DNA from: Trichocoleus desertorum NBK24
GTDB lineage: Bacteria; Cyanobacteriota; Cyanobacteriia; FACHB-46
NCBI RefSeq assembly: GCF_030409055.1
Contig: NZ_CP116619.1
Span: 3,139,628 to 3,203,627 of the forward strand
Direction of reading: 5' to 3'
Length of the DNA: 64,000 nucleotides
The notes under the pieces were generated by a model, which was not told where the DNA came from, ran no database searches, and was given only the letters and a program-made list of their open reading frames with translations. Position 1 is the stretch's first letter; each line of letters begins with the position of its first letter. This document shows positions 17,877-28,499 of this stretch, piece after piece. Position numbers and translations under genes: made by a program.

Positions 17877-17999
17877 TCAGTGGGAGGAGGTGGAGCGATC
17901 GCAACTTTCCTCTCTTCATTTTCACCAAAGTTGCTCAACTTTTTCCGGAGCTACCCACCCCTTCCTAGAAGAAAGGAATGGTAGATGCACCCTGAATTT

Positions 18000-18030
18000 A
18001 ATCCCTGGCCTTGCGCTGGGGATTTTTTTT
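18000..18030 (+). terminator. Terminator, plus strand
   Basis: AATCCC/GGGATT stem with a GC-rich loop (CTGGCCTTGCGCTGG region), followed by a run of eight T to position 18030. It is 124 bases past the DUF4177-like gene and touches the 3' end of the convergent fghA. Confidence 0.7.
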
Positions 18031-18877
18031 ATGCCCACAAAGCCTCGGCATGATGGCGAATGTGGTCTTCCATGAATGTGGCGATGAAGTAGTAGCTATG
18101 GTCGTATCCTGTCTGCATCCGTAAGGTGAGGGGTTGTCCCACTTGGGCACAGGCTTGCTCAAATAACTGTGGCTTCAGTTGATTGTCTAGGAAGTTATCG
18201 GCGGTGCCTTGGTCAATCAAAATCGGGCGCTGCCAATTCGCTGTAAGGACTAGTTCACTGGCATCATAAGCTCGCCAATCCTCCTGATTTGCACCCAAAT
18301 AATTACTAAAAGCTTTTTCTCCCCAAGGGCAACGCATCGGAGCCACAATCGGCGCAAAGGCAGAAACGGAACGGTAGCGATCGCGATTCCTCAACGCACA
18401 AACTAGTGCGCCATGTCCGCCCATTGAATGCCCGAAAATACCCTGGCGATCGGACTTCACCGGAAAGTGCTCGGCGATCAGCGCTGGCAGTTCTTCGGTG
18501 ATGTAGCTATACATGCGGTAGTGCTGGCTCCACGGCTCCTGGGTAGCATCTACATAAAACCCTGCTCCACTACCAAAATCCCAATCGTCGTCTTCACCAG
18601 GAATACCTGTGTTGCGGGGACTTGTATCCGGTGCCACGAGCATCACGCCATACTTCGCCGCAAACTGTTGTGCCCCTGCTTTAGTGATGAAGTTCTCTTC
18701 TGTGCAAGTTAGCCCAGAGAGGAAATACAACACAGGTACAGGTTCTGTTTGGGCTTGGGGCGGTTGATACACCGCGAATTTCATTTCACTATTGCAAGCG
18801 GAAGAAGGATGACTATAAAAGACAACAGTGCCATCAAAACAACGATATTGATTGATGAGTTTAGGAGATGCAGGCAT
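18029..18877 (-). CDS. fghA: S-formylglutathione hydrolase
   Basis: 282 residues of the esterase D family. The catalytic serine is in [26 protein letters not shown] and [17 protein letters not shown] (catalytic His) are diagnostic. It hydrolyses S-formylglutathione to formate and glutathione, the second step of formaldehyde detoxification. Its partner, frmA, lies upstream on the same strand at 19738-20847, but an unrelated AT-rich gene sits between them. Confidence 0.95.
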   Translation of the reverse strand: MPASPKLINQYRCFDGTVVFYSHPSSACNSEMKFAVYQPPQAQTEPVPVLYFLSGLTCTEENFITKAGAQQFAAKYGVMLVAPDTSPRNTGIPGEDDDWDFGSGAGFYVDATQEPWSQHYRMYSYITEELPALIAEHFPVKSDRQGIFGHSMGGHGALVCALRNRDRYRSVSAFAPIVAPMRCPWGEKAFSNYLGANQEDWRAYDASELVLTANWQRPILIDQGTADNFLDNQLKPQLFEQACAQVGQPLTLRMQTGYDHSYYFIATFMEDHIRHHAEALWA

Positions 18878-19044
18878 AGCATGAATAGGGGTTCACGGCA
18901 CTGGCATTCTAATATCAATCTGTCCTGGTAGCTACGGTTGAACTGTTGCACTATGCGGCAGCCAGGGAGCGATCGTATGGAACTCCTAAATTTAATTGAT
19001 GGCAAGCACAGATCTCAATTTAAGTAACTGTTTTATCAGTTGGC

Positions 19045-19611
19045 TTAGCTCAAAGAGAGTGAGCTTCTAAGCTGTGTTTTGTTATCAACTTTTACTTCAA
19101 AATTTGCTTCATCTTTCCATTCGACAGTAGTTCGATTTCTAATATCACAAATTTTTGAATTACTAAAAATACCTGGGTCAAGTTCAAAACTTCCTAGCCG
19201 TTTCTCGAAAATAAGTTTATTGAGATACACACTATGAATACAGGTGCCATTGCCAACTTCAAAGCTTCTGATTGTAATTGACTGTTGCTGCTTGGGGGAA
19301 AGATAGTTGCTGACAAAAGAAGTTTCTCCTGAGGGATAGAATATCAAATAACCCACTATAAAGAATGGTAATAGTGCTATAGCTGGAATTTGGAAACAAA
19401 CTAAAATGCCAGCTATTCTATCTGAATCAGCTTTCTTGCCCGACTTCAAAAATACGATAAAAGTATAGAGCAAGACTATGAATGTAAAAGTGCTTAAAAT
19501 TAATGCGACTTTGTCCTCAGTATATTCCCCACGTAGATTATCGATATAAAAGAAATTAGATATCCAAAAAGCTACATTTAATAAAAAAGATAAAATCAAC
19601 AGCTTGTACAT
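19045..19611 (-). CDS. Unknown membrane protein, AT-rich
   Basis: 188 residues. Three hydrophobic segments lie near residues 3-22, 36-56 and 67-92, followed by a C-terminal soluble domain of about 95 residues with four cysteines. No family is recognised. Its DNA is much richer in A/T than its neighbours and it has no HIP1 sites, which points to foreign origin. It interrupts the fghA-frmA pair on the same strand. The start ATG 19611 lacks an obvious ribosome binding site. Confidence 0.65.
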   Translation of the reverse strand: MYKLLILSFLLNVAFWISNFFYIDNLRGEYTEDKVALILSTFTFIVLLYTFIVFLKSGKKADSDRIAGILVCFQIPAIALLPFFIVGYLIFYPSGETSFVSNYLSPKQQQSITIRSFEVGNGTCIHSVYLNKLIFEKRLGSFELDPGIFSNSKICDIRNRTTVEWKDEANFEVKVDNKTQLRSSLSLS

Positions 19612-19737
19612 GATAGAAATGCTAAAAATAAGATTCTTAAGTTAATTCAAATCTATGAGCATAGAATTCTAAAAATCACTAAAATTCTTGCTCATAGATC
19701 TATATAATTTATCAGCAATAACCGCGATCGCCAATTA

Positions 19738-20907
<1,170 letters not shown>

Positions 20908-20944
20908 CTAGTGCAGTTTGCAGGAGTTTGAAGCGCTGTAATCC

Positions 20945-21310
20945 TTACGCCTCATAGACTGTTTCGTCTTCTTTGCGCCACGCAGGATCGACAACGCAGA
21001 TAAACACAAGCGGTTCGCTGCCAGTGTTGCGGATGAACTGCTTAGCGTTCGGGGGAATATAAACGGCATCTCCCGGTTCCACCATTTGGGTTTCGTCGCC
21101 AATGTGCATCTCACCTTGGCCGCTAAGCATGTAATAGACCTCAGAGGTGGTGAGAGAGTGAGGGGTAGAGGTTTCTCCAACTGGAACGATCGCGTGGGCG
21201 AGACTGTAGCGCAGATCTACTGCTTGCTTATCAGGATGGAGCAGTTCTCTCAGCAGGGTGCTGTCGCCTGCCACAAAGTCTTCACAGTCGTAGAGTTTTC
21301 GTACTAGCAT
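20945..21310 (-). CDS. Cupin domain protein
   Basis: 121 residues forming a single cupin barrel: SLAHAIVPVGETSTPHSLTTSEVYYMLSGQGEMHIG, then VEPGDAVYIPPNAKQFIRNTG. The usual H-x-H of motif 1 is reduced to one His and motif 2 lacks its His, so metal binding may be weak or absent. Substrate is unknown. It lies directly upstream of frmA on the same strand with a 97-base gap. Confidence 0.85.
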   Translation of the reverse strand: MLVRKLYDCEDFVAGDSTLLRELLHPDKQAVDLRYSLAHAIVPVGETSTPHSLTTSEVYYMLSGQGEMHIGDETQMVEPGDAVYIPPNAKQFIRNTGSEPLVFICVVDPAWRKEDETVYEA

Positions 21311-21363
21311 CCCTAATTCTCACGCGATCGCTGGCAACGATTGTAGAGTACTGGGGGAATAAG

Positions 21364-21687
21364 TTAGTACCGATGAGAAACCGGAAGGGGCTGAGAAGTC
21401 GGTTCGTAGTCACGGCAGTAGATCGCATCCTCAGAGAGAGCTGTGGCGGGATGCACAGTGCATTTGAGGTGATAATCCCCCGTGAAAAACTCACAGTTGG
21501 CACAAGGAATTTGATGCATCTTCTTGGCGCTAGTCACACTATCCCGTACCGCTGACCAAGTGCCCCAGCTAACTAAGATAATCAGACCCCAAGCTGTGAT
21601 AAAGCAGATGGGTACCAGAATCGGCTGAATCAGCTGAATCAGGAAATACAACAGTCGCAATACGCTAATCAGTAAGGTGTCAAACAT
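21364..21687 (-). CDS. Small membrane protein with C-terminal cysteine motif
   Basis: 107 residues from ATG 21687. A long hydrophobic N-terminal half forms one or two helices. A soluble tail follows with four spaced cysteines (PCANCEFFTGDYHLKC, HPATALSEDAIYCRDYEP), likely a small metal or Fe-S site. I recognise the look of a conserved cyanobacterial hypothetical but not a named family. It lies upstream of the cupin gene on the same strand. Confidence 0.65.
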   Translation of the reverse strand: MFDTLLISVLRLLYFLIQLIQPILVPICFITAWGLIILVSWGTWSAVRDSVTSAKKMHQIPCANCEFFTGDYHLKCTVHPATALSEDAIYCRDYEPTSQPLPVSHRY

Positions 21688-21890
21688 AAGAAGTACTGAT
21701 GCCATCAATTAGTTTTAATTACCAATCGATCGCGGAAAATACAAGTGGTTTGTAAAAGTTTTTGAGACATCTCCCCTTCTGGCCGTGTCGGTTAGTAGAG
21801 CTGTCCTAAGTCTCAACTTAGCAATCGCTAGACTAGAAATCCTGTGCCGTTGGACGCATCTGTTTTTATCTGGTCTTTACTTGGGGGTTT

Positions 21891-22844
21891 ATGCCACTGC
21901 ACCATAGTTCGGGGCGCTGGCGCTTAGGTTTAGCGTTGTCTCTGCTGACCGTATTGCTTTGGGGAGTCCTACCCGTCGCGCTGATGGTGACTTTGCAAAC
22001 ATTGGATGTTTACACCGTTACTTGGTTTCGGTTTCTGGTTTCCTTTGTTTTACTAGCTGTGTATTTAGGGGGGCGACAGCAGTTGCCCAAGTTAGAGAAG
22101 CTGCGATCGCCCGGATTGTGGAAATTGCTGGCGATCGCCACTGTGTTTCTGGCGATTAACTACTTACTGTTTCTGCAAGGACTGGCCCAAACTTCACCTG
22201 CTAACGCCCAAGTGTTGATTCAGTTGGCTCCCGTTTCGATGGGGTTAGGAGCTTTGTGGGTGTTTAAGGAGCGCTATACGTTGCGGCAATGGGCAGGTTT
22301 GGCGCTGCTCACGCTAGGATTTTCGCTGTTCTTCCATGAGCAACTGCGGGTATTAGTCACCAGTTCGGCTCAATATTTAGGTGGCAGTGGTTTGTTGGTG
22401 CTGGCTGCGATCGCTTGGGCGGTTTATGCCTTAGTCCAGAAGCAACTGCTACAAACTTTGCCTTCCGCCACGATTATGATGGCGATTTATGGTGGGGCGA
22501 CGCTTCTATTTACCCCAGTTGCGGCTCCCCAGACCCTATTGCAATTGGATACATTTCATTGGGTTGCCTTGCTTTTTTGCGCCTTTAATACTTTGATTGC
22601 TTATGGTGCCTTTGCCGAGGCGTTGGATCATTGGGAAGCCTCTAGAGTTAGTGCTGTGCTGGCGCTAACGCCCATTGTGACCATTGGCACCATGTTAGGA
22701 GTCGCTGTCTTTTGGCCTACCTTGATTGCCCCGGAGCAGCTCACTGTTTTAGGGATGGTAGGGGCGATTTTAGTGGTGTCAGGGTCTTTTGCGATCGCCT
22801 TAGGCCGACAACCCCAGACAGACCCATCCGCAGTAAAATCATAA
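21891..22844 (+). CDS. DMT superfamily (EamA) transporter
   Basis: 317 residues with about ten hydrophobic helices arranged as two EamA repeats (first near residues 12-145, second near 160-300). The FRFLVSFVLLAVYL and LAAIAWAVYALVQKQLL stretches are typical. Such proteins export metabolites or amino acids; substrate is unknown. A terminator follows at 22853-22880. Confidence 0.88.
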   Translation: MPLHHSSGRWRLGLALSLLTVLLWGVLPVALMVTLQTLDVYTVTWFRFLVSFVLLAVYLGGRQQLPKLEKLRSPGLWKLLAIATVFLAINYLLFLQGLAQTSPANAQVLIQLAPVSMGLGALWVFKERYTLRQWAGLALLTLGFSLFFHEQLRVLVTSSAQYLGGSGLLVLAAIAWAVYALVQKQLLQTLPSATIMMAIYGGATLLFTPVAAPQTLLQLDTFHWVALLFCAFNTLIAYGAFAEALDHWEASRVSAVLALTPIVTIGTMLGVAVFWPTLIAPEQLTVLGMVGAILVVSGSFAIALGRQPQTDPSAVKS

Positions 22845-22852
22845 AAAGATCT

Positions 22853-22880
22853 AAACTCCGCTCGGAAAACCGGAGTTTTA
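22853..22880 (+). terminator. Terminator after the EamA transporter
   Basis: Perfect stem AAACTCCG/CGGAGTTT (22853-22860 and 22871-22878) with a 10-base loop and TTTT at the 3' side. Confidence 0.8.
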
Positions 22881-22946
22881 TGTCATGATCACAGGTTAGA
22901 ATATTTGATTCTGACTCGCATACTTAGACCACAGGAAATCTCGGTT

Positions 22947-23582
22947 ATGGTTCTCCAACTTGGTGACGTAGTTCCCGACTTTACGCAGCAATCCAGCGAA
23001 GGCGAAATCAATTTTTACGACTGGGCTGGCGATAGCTGGGTTGTTCTCTTCTCTCACCCTGCTGACTACACGCCAGTTTGCACCACCGAACTCGGCGAAG
23101 TGTCTCGTCTCAAGCCCGAATTCGACAAGCGCAATGCTAAAGTGATCGCACTGAGCGTTGATGATGCAGAATCCCACAAAGGCTGGATTGGTGACATCAA
23201 CGAAATTCAGAACACCACGGTTAACTACCCAATCTTGGCTGACGACGACAAGAAGGTGTCGGATCTGTACGGCATGATCCACCCCAATGCCAATGCCAAG
23301 CTGACGGTTCGCACCGTATTTGTGATCGATCCTCAAAGAAAGCTGCGCCTGACGATCACCTATCCCCCCAGCACTGGCCGTAACTTCCAAGAAATTTTGC
23401 GAGTCATTGACTCTCTGCAACTGACCGATAACTACAGCGTTGCCACTCCTGTGAACTGGAAAGATGGCGATGATGTAGTCGTTGTACCTTCTATCCCCAC
23501 CGAAGAAGCCAAGCAGAAGTTTCCCAAAGGTGTCACCGAAATCAGACCTTATCTGCGGATGACCCCCCAACCCGACAAATAA
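22947..23582 (+). CDS. 1-Cys peroxiredoxin (Prx6 type)
   Basis: 211 residues from ATG 22947 (the frame is open from 22905). The peroxidatic Cys is in HPADYTPVCTTELGEVSRL; the Prx6-type C-terminal domain includes ITYPPSTGRNFQEILRVIDSLQL. It reduces hydrogen peroxide and alkyl hydroperoxides. Monocistronic: terminators lie on both sides (22853-22880 and 23612-23641). Confidence 0.95.
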   Translation: MVLQLGDVVPDFTQQSSEGEINFYDWAGDSWVVLFSHPADYTPVCTTELGEVSRLKPEFDKRNAKVIALSVDDAESHKGWIGDINEIQNTTVNYPILADDDKKVSDLYGMIHPNANAKLTVRTVFVIDPQRKLRLTITYPPSTGRNFQEILRVIDSLQLTDNYSVATPVNWKDGDDVVVVPSIPTEEAKQKFPKGVTEIRPYLRMTPQPDK

Positions 23583-23611
23583 GCGGCTTGCGGTTTAAAG
23601 AATAACTGTAG

Positions 23612-23641
23612 GGTGGGCAATGCCCACCTTATTTTGTTTTT
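23612..23641 (+). terminator. Terminator after the peroxiredoxin gene
   Basis: GGTGGGC/GCCCACC (23612-23618 and 23622-23628) with a 3-base loop, followed by TTATTTTGTTTTT. A strong Rho-independent terminator. Confidence 0.88.
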
Positions 23642-23652
23642 GCTCTATACCG

Positions 23653-24351
23653 TTACTCTAGGGTCTCTGGGTCGATGCCGAGCGATCGCAGTCTCTCCTG
23701 CAACTGCCGCACTTGCAATTCTGCTTGTTCTGCTCTTGCTTCGGCCTGTTGGCGTGCTTGTTGCTCGGCCTCGAGTGCTTGCCTCAACTCACCAGGAATT
23801 AACAACTTTTCTCCGGTGTCTTCTCGGTAGAAGGCAATCAGTTGATCTTCGACTTGCAGACGCAACTGTAGAGGCTCGCTGCGGCCATCTGTAATTGGCT
23901 CGTACTGCCCCCGTTGCAACCGAAACCCGCGTAACTGTTCCTCGATCCATTCACCTCTAGGGTCGAACAGCCAGTATTCTTGCACTTCTAGTTGTTCGTA
24001 AAGGGTTTTCTTGAAGCCTTGATCCTGTTCTTTGGTGCCTGGAGAGGTAACTTCAAAAATTACTGCTGGAACTTGGCCTTCCTCCCAAATCTTGTAGTTG
24101 TCTCTTCCTCCCGGAGCCACATCAAAAATCACCATGACATCCGGTGCAACTCGTAATTTCGGAAATCCTTGAGCGTAGTAGAGAAACTGATCGGCTAAAA
24201 CAGTGGCTTGTCGGCCCTCTAGATACTGCTTCAGAACTTCCAGTGTGACCAGAATGGCGTAAAGGTGAATGTAGGTTTCTGCCAAGGGTTCACCGTCAGA
24301 ACTAGGGTAGAAAACTTCAGTGAACTGAGTTGCAGGTAAAACAGTCGCCAT
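23653..24351 (-). CDS. Uma2 family endonuclease-fold protein
   Basis: 232 residues from ATG 24351. The Uma2 PD-(D/E)xK fold shows VAPDVMVIFDVAPGG and AVIFEVTSPGTKEQDQGFKK, with YWLFDPRGEWIEEQLRGFRL following. The last 50 residues form a Gln/Arg-rich coiled coil (EQQARQQAEARAEQAELQVR). These genes are abundant in cyanobacteria; despite the nuclease fold their role is unclear. A longer frame to 24381 is less likely. Confidence 0.9.
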   Translation of the reverse strand: MATVLPATQFTEVFYPSSDGEPLAETYIHLYAILVTLEVLKQYLEGRQATVLADQFLYYAQGFPKLRVAPDVMVIFDVAPGGRDNYKIWEEGQVPAVIFEVTSPGTKEQDQGFKKTLYEQLEVQEYWLFDPRGEWIEEQLRGFRLQRGQYEPITDGRSEPLQLRLQVEDQLIAFYREDTGEKLLIPGELRQALEAEQQARQQAEARAEQAELQVRQLQERLRSLGIDPETLE

Positions 24352-24506
24352 AGTGAGAAAGCGATCGCAGGGTGATTCCATCTTAATCGTTGGGGATTAG
24401 CTGGTTGAGAGTGGGTTGGAGATTAGGCGATCGCTTTTCAACAAACCATTCATCTGTAACTTCTATAGGTCAGAATTTTTAAAGGGAAGCAATAGGTAAA
24501 TTGAGC

Positions 24507-25496
24507 ATGGATATTAAAAATGGCTTTGTCGGCAGCGTCGGCAACACCCCCTTAATTCGGTTGCACAGTTTTAGCGAAGAAACGGGGTGCGAAATTTTAG
24601 GCAAGGCCGAGTTTCTCAATCCCGGTGGCTCTGTGAAAGATCGAGCCGCACTCTACATGATTGAAGATGCTGAAAAGAAAGGGTTGCTAAAGCCTGGTGG
24701 CACCGTGGTAGAAGGCACCGCAGGCAACACAGGTATTGGTTTGGCCCACATCTGCAACGCCAAGGGTTACAAATGCCTGATCATCATCCCCGACACTCAA
24801 TCTCAAGAAAAAATTGACACGCTACGAACCCTAGGTGCTGAAGTTCGTCCCGTTCCCGCAGTGCCCTACAAAGACCCCAACAATTACGTTAGGCTCTCTG
24901 GTCGTATCGCTGAAGAGATGGAGAATGCGATCTGGGCCAACCAGTTTGATAATTTAGCCAATAGGTTGGCTCATTACCACACGACTGGGCCAGAGATTTG
25001 GACGCAAACTGAGGGCAAAGTTGATGCCTGGATCACCTCCACAGGCACAGGTGGCACTTATGCGGGGGTAGGAATGTTTCTCAAAGAGAAGAACCCCAAC
25101 ATCAGAGTAGTATTGGCTGACCCGATGGGTAGCGGTCTCTATAGTTATGTGAAAACAGGCGAAATCAGTTCGGAAGGCAGTTCTATTACCGAAGGCATTG
25201 GCAACAGCCGTGTTACAGCCAATATGGAAGGTGCACCTGCCGATGATGCCATTCGCATCCACGACCAAGAATGTGTAGAAGTGGTGTATCGCCTGCTGCG
25301 AGAGGAAGGCTTATTTTTGGGCGGCTCCAGCGGCATTAACGTGGCTGCGGCAGTGGAACTTGCAAAGCAAATGGGGCCAGGACATACCATCGTGACCATT
25401 CTGTGCGACAGCGGCTCCCGGTATCAGTCTCGGTTGTTCAATCAACAATGGCTAGCTGAGAAAGGATTGCAGCCAGAAGCGATCGCCACTGTTTAA
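24507..25496 (+). CDS. cysK: Cysteine synthase A
   Basis: 329 residues from ATG 24507. The PLP lysine is in [14 protein letters not shown]; the substrate and phosphate loops are [12 protein letters not shown] and [23 protein letters not shown] follows. It joins O-acetylserine and sulfide to make cysteine. The [22 protein letters not shown] insertion fits the CysK-like group with slightly longer loops, so a cystathionine beta-synthase-like role is an outside alternative. Confidence 0.95.
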   Translation: MDIKNGFVGSVGNTPLIRLHSFSEETGCEILGKAEFLNPGGSVKDRAALYMIEDAEKKGLLKPGGTVVEGTAGNTGIGLAHICNAKGYKCLIIIPDTQSQEKIDTLRTLGAEVRPVPAVPYKDPNNYVRLSGRIAEEMENAIWANQFDNLANRLAHYHTTGPEIWTQTEGKVDAWITSTGTGGTYAGVGMFLKEKNPNIRVVLADPMGSGLYSYVKTGEISSEGSSITEGIGNSRVTANMEGAPADDAIRIHDQECVEVVYRLLREEGLFLGGSSGINVAAAVELAKQMGPGHTIVTILCDSGSRYQSRLFNQQWLAEKGLQPEAIATV

Positions 25497-25635
25497 GCAT
25501 TATTTAAACTCCTGCCTTGAGTTGGGTAGGAGCAGGTTCTGACCCCCGACTGATTCAAGGGCCGAAGTCGCTTGCCACCATGAACATAAGCTGAGCCGCC
25601 TCACTTATTCTGCGGTTCGGGATAGGAGCATAAGC

Positions 25636-26115
25636 ATGATGATTCAATCCTGGATGGTCATTGGTGGCATTACTTTTCTCGTTGCTTTGGGTGCTGCTTG
25701 GATCAGACCCCGCGATACAAAATGGGCAGCAGAGTTACAGCGGCCACTGTGGTTATTTTTTGAGCCATTAATTCCGGTGATTTGGACAGTGGTTTTTAGC
25801 TGTGGCGCTGCTTCGGCCTATTTTGTCTGGGAGCACAGCCCTGGCAGCCTCCAGGCATGGCTCTTGATGGGACTATACCTGCTGCTGGAAGTGATTACGG
25901 TCGCTTACATTCCCCTCACCCTAAGACTGCGAAACATCAAAGTTGGGGTTGTGTTGGGTGGCGTTGGTGTGGTTCTAGGCGTTTTTCTCGCCAGCAGTAT
26001 TTGGCCGATCTCCAGTTGGGCAGTGCTGTTACTCTTGCCCTACCTGATTTGGAGTCCTATTGGTACCTACGCGACTTTAGAAATGATGCGGCTCAACCCT
26101 GAGGCAGCGCACTAA
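25636..26115 (+). CDS. TspO/MBR family protein, copy 1
   Basis: 159 residues with five hydrophobic helices and the tryptophan-rich TspO pattern (KWAAELQRPLWLFFEP, then IPVIWTVVFSCGAASAYFVWE). TspO proteins bind porphyrins or carotenoids and are linked to stress and tetrapyrrole control. The next gene (26243) is a clear paralog with the same length and ending (YLIWSPIGTYAT), so the pair arose by tandem duplication. The second ATG (25639) is an equally good start. Confidence 0.82.
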   Translation: MMIQSWMVIGGITFLVALGAAWIRPRDTKWAAELQRPLWLFFEPLIPVIWTVVFSCGAASAYFVWEHSPGSLQAWLLMGLYLLLEVITVAYIPLTLRLRNIKVGVVLGGVGVVLGVFLASSIWPISSWAVLLLLPYLIWSPIGTYATLEMMRLNPEAAH

Positions 26116-26242
26116 TCTTTCCGCTGGTCGATTCCAACGGATGCGATCGCCTGACACAATCGCTTCATATTCATCTTTGCTCAGAAACCCTCGGAACTAA
26201 TTTGGGCAAAGCGCAGCGTGTGGCCCAGAGGAAGCAAAAAGC

Positions 26243-26716
26243 ATGATCAAGTCTTGGATGGTGATTGCAGCCGTCACCTTTTTGGTGGCGATCGGCGGTA
26301 GCGTGATTCGACCCCGTGACGTGAAGTGGTTTCGGCGCTTACGTCGTCCAAGTTGGCTCACTTTTGAACCTGCCATTCCAGTGATTTGGGCGGTCGTGTT
26401 TGTCTGTGGCGCTTGGTCTGCCTACAACGTTTGGGAGCGAGACCCAGGTAGCTCAAAAACTTGGTGGCTCATGGGGTTCTATCTCCTGTTAGAAATTGTG
26501 ACGATTGTTTATCAACCCCTAACGCTGTGGCTGCGTAACCTCAGGATTGGCACCTATATTGGCGGTACCGGGGCAGTTTTAGGTTGGATTCTAGCAGCGG
26601 TGGTTGCGCCCGTCTCTGCTACGGCTGCGGCCCTGCTGATTCCTTATCTAATCTGGAGTCCAATTGGTACCTATGCCACCTGGGAGTTGGCGAAGCTGAA
26701 TCCAGAGTCTGCTTAG
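26243..26716 (+). CDS. TspO/MBR family protein, copy 2
   Basis: 157 residues with five membrane helices, colinear with copy 1: SWMVIAAVTFLVAIGGSVIRP, RRPSWLTFEPAIPVIWAVVF and YLIWSPIGTYATWE. Differences are spread across the whole length, so the duplication is not recent. The gap of 127 bases from copy 1 leaves room for its own promoter. Confidence 0.82.
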   Translation: MIKSWMVIAAVTFLVAIGGSVIRPRDVKWFRRLRRPSWLTFEPAIPVIWAVVFVCGAWSAYNVWERDPGSSKTWWLMGFYLLLEIVTIVYQPLTLWLRNLRIGTYIGGTGAVLGWILAAVVAPVSATAAALLIPYLIWSPIGTYATWELAKLNPESA

Positions 26717-26855
26717 GTTGACTGAGTTAGAAAACGGGGCATTGGCGGTCATTGCAGCGGCGCAAAATGTAGCGATCGCGACTTTTGTTCTAAGCTGGAT
26801 GAGATGAATTGGCTGGCAGACATCATCAGCCATCTCGGCTTACTAAGGAGAGACC

Positions 26856-27281
26856 ATGACTCGCGCCATAATGGAAACCGCCAAAGGCACCATCAACCTA
26901 GAGCTGTTTGAGCAGGATGCCCCTAACACGGTGAAAAATTTTGTAGACCTTGCCAATAAGGGGTTCTATGACGGTCTGACCTTCCACCGCGTGATTTCTG
27001 ACTTCATGATTCAGGGTGGCTGTCCTCAAGGCACAGGAACTGGAGGCCCAGGGTACAAGATTAAATGCGAAACGGCTGGCAACCCCAACAAGCACCAAGC
27101 AGGTAGCCTGTCGATGGCTCACGCAGGTAAAGATACAGGTGGTAGTCAATTCTTTATTTGTCACTCCCCTCAGCCTCACCTCGATGGCAAGCACACTGTG
27201 TTTGGCAAAACGGAAGATATGGAGGTCGTGAATGCGATTCGCAAAGACGATAAAATCTTGTCTGTCAGAATTGAGTCCTAG
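26856..27281 (+). CDS. Cyclophilin-type peptidyl-prolyl isomerase
   Basis: 141 residues with the compact bacterial cyclophilin pattern: [31 protein letters not shown], then [22 protein letters not shown]. No signal peptide, so it acts in the cytoplasm. AAGGAG lies upstream of ATG 26856. The glycosyltransferase gene begins 21 bases after its stop. Confidence 0.95.
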   Translation: MTRAIMETAKGTINLELFEQDAPNTVKNFVDLANKGFYDGLTFHRVISDFMIQGGCPQGTGTGGPGYKIKCETAGNPNKHQAGSLSMAHAGKDTGGSQFFICHSPQPHLDGKHTVFGKTEDMEVVNAIRKDDKILSVRIES

Positions 27282-27302
27282 TTAGCTTCGTTCACCTCAC
27301 CG

Positions 27303-28499
27303 TTGCAGCATCTTCTCTTCATCACCGAGCGATTTCCACCAGATTTGGGGGGAGTCGCCACCAGTGCAGGTCGCATCACCGCCACACTCTGCCAATTGGG
27401 TGTGGATGTGGATGTCGTGACCTGGAGCCGCTATTTGCCGCCGGGAGAGGTGCTGCCACCGGAGGCGATCGCAACTAGCGCCGGGAAATTGTGCGTGCAT
27501 CGCATTGGTCTCTACCGCGCCTGGGATATGACGATGCCACACACCCTGAATGTGCTGGATTGGCTGCACCAAACTCATGCCTACGACGCGGTTTGGGGGC
27601 ATTATGTCTTTCCCTCTGGGTTTCTAGCAACTTGGTGGGCAGAAGGCCAGCAGCTACCAAGTGTAGTGAGTGCTAGAGGAAATGACATCGATCGCATCTT
27701 GTTTCCGCCCGGTGACTTTGCCCGCTTGCAATGGACTTTAGAGCGAGCCAGTTTAGTCACAGCCGTGAGCCAAGACTTAAGCCAAAAAATTCAGCGCTTG
27801 TGCAGACGAGACGACACACTATTACTGCCTAACGTTGTAGATACTCAACAATTCCGCCCCACAGGGTTGGATAAAGGACTGGACAAAGAGGCGATCGCTG
27901 CCCTTAAAGCCACTCTAGGCATCGCTCCAGAGGAAATCGTTTTAGGATTTTCCGGCGAACTGCGCGAGAAAAAAGGCCAGCAATTTCTCCTCGATGCCCT
28001 CACCACAGTCCGAACCCAACGCCCAACTTGCCTGCTGATTATTGGCGAAGTGCGACCGACCGAGCAAGCCGTGTTGCAAACCTACGCCATGCAGCACCCC
28101 GAAAACGCCCAACGGGTCATTGTGACAGGCCACTTACCCAGTCCAGAAGCCGTGGCGCAGCATTTGCAACTCTGCGACCTCTACTTGCAACCGTCCCTGT
28201 GGGAAGGCATGCCCAACGCTCTTTTAGAAGCAATGGCCTGTGAGCTGTGTTGTATTGCTAGTGATGCAGGCGGCAATGCCGAAGTCATCGAACACGGCAA
28301 AAATGGCTTTCTGCTGCCTCGGTTTCAGTTACATCAACTCGGCGCGATCGCCCTAGAACTCTTAGACCAAGAACCTACAGCCCGAAAAACCATCGGCCAA
28401 GCGGCCCGCGATCGCATCCTCTCTCACTACTCCTTAGCCCAAGAAAAAACTAAACTTCAAGCCATCTGCGATCGGTTACAGCAGTTTTTGCCCCCCTAG
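27303..28499 (+). CDS. GT4-type glycosyltransferase
   Basis: 398 residues, TTG start at 27303 (no ATG between the cyclophilin stop and the homologous region). The N-terminal donor/acceptor half has FPPDLGGVATSAGRI; the C-terminal GT-B half has FSGELREKKGQQFLLDAL and the EGMPNALLEAMACELCCIASDAGG nucleotide-sugar motif. It probably builds an exopolysaccharide or glycolipid. The last codons, the stop TAG and the bases past it lie in the palindromic repeat at 28491-28520, so the native C-terminus may have been replaced. It overlaps the convergent glycosyltransferase by 24 bases. Confidence 0.88.
   Translation: MQHLLFITERFPPDLGGVATSAGRITATLCQLGVDVDVVTWSRYLPPGEVLPPEAIATSAGKLCVHRIGLYRAWDMTMPHTLNVLDWLHQTHAYDAVWGHYVFPSGFLATWWAEGQQLPSVVSARGNDIDRILFPPGDFARLQWTLERASLVTAVSQDLSQKIQRLCRRDDTLLLPNVVDTQQFRPTGLDKGLDKEAIAALKATLGIAPEEIVLGFSGELREKKGQQFLLDALTTVRTQRPTCLLIIGEVRPTEQAVLQTYAMQHPENAQRVIVTGHLPSPEAVAQHLQLCDLYLQPSLWEGMPNALLEAMACELCCIASDAGGNAEVIEHGKNGFLLPRFQLHQLGAIALELLDQEPTARKTIGQAARDRILSHYSLAQEKTKLQAICDRLQQFLPP

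Noticed and set aside
18781-19005. Minus-strand frame overlapping the start of fghA
   Set aside because: It overlaps a confident gene in another frame and its hydrophobic end is not supported by a start or family match.
25493-25511. GTTTAA/TTAAAC inverted repeat after cysK as terminator
   Set aside because: The stem is short and A/T only, and no T tract follows.
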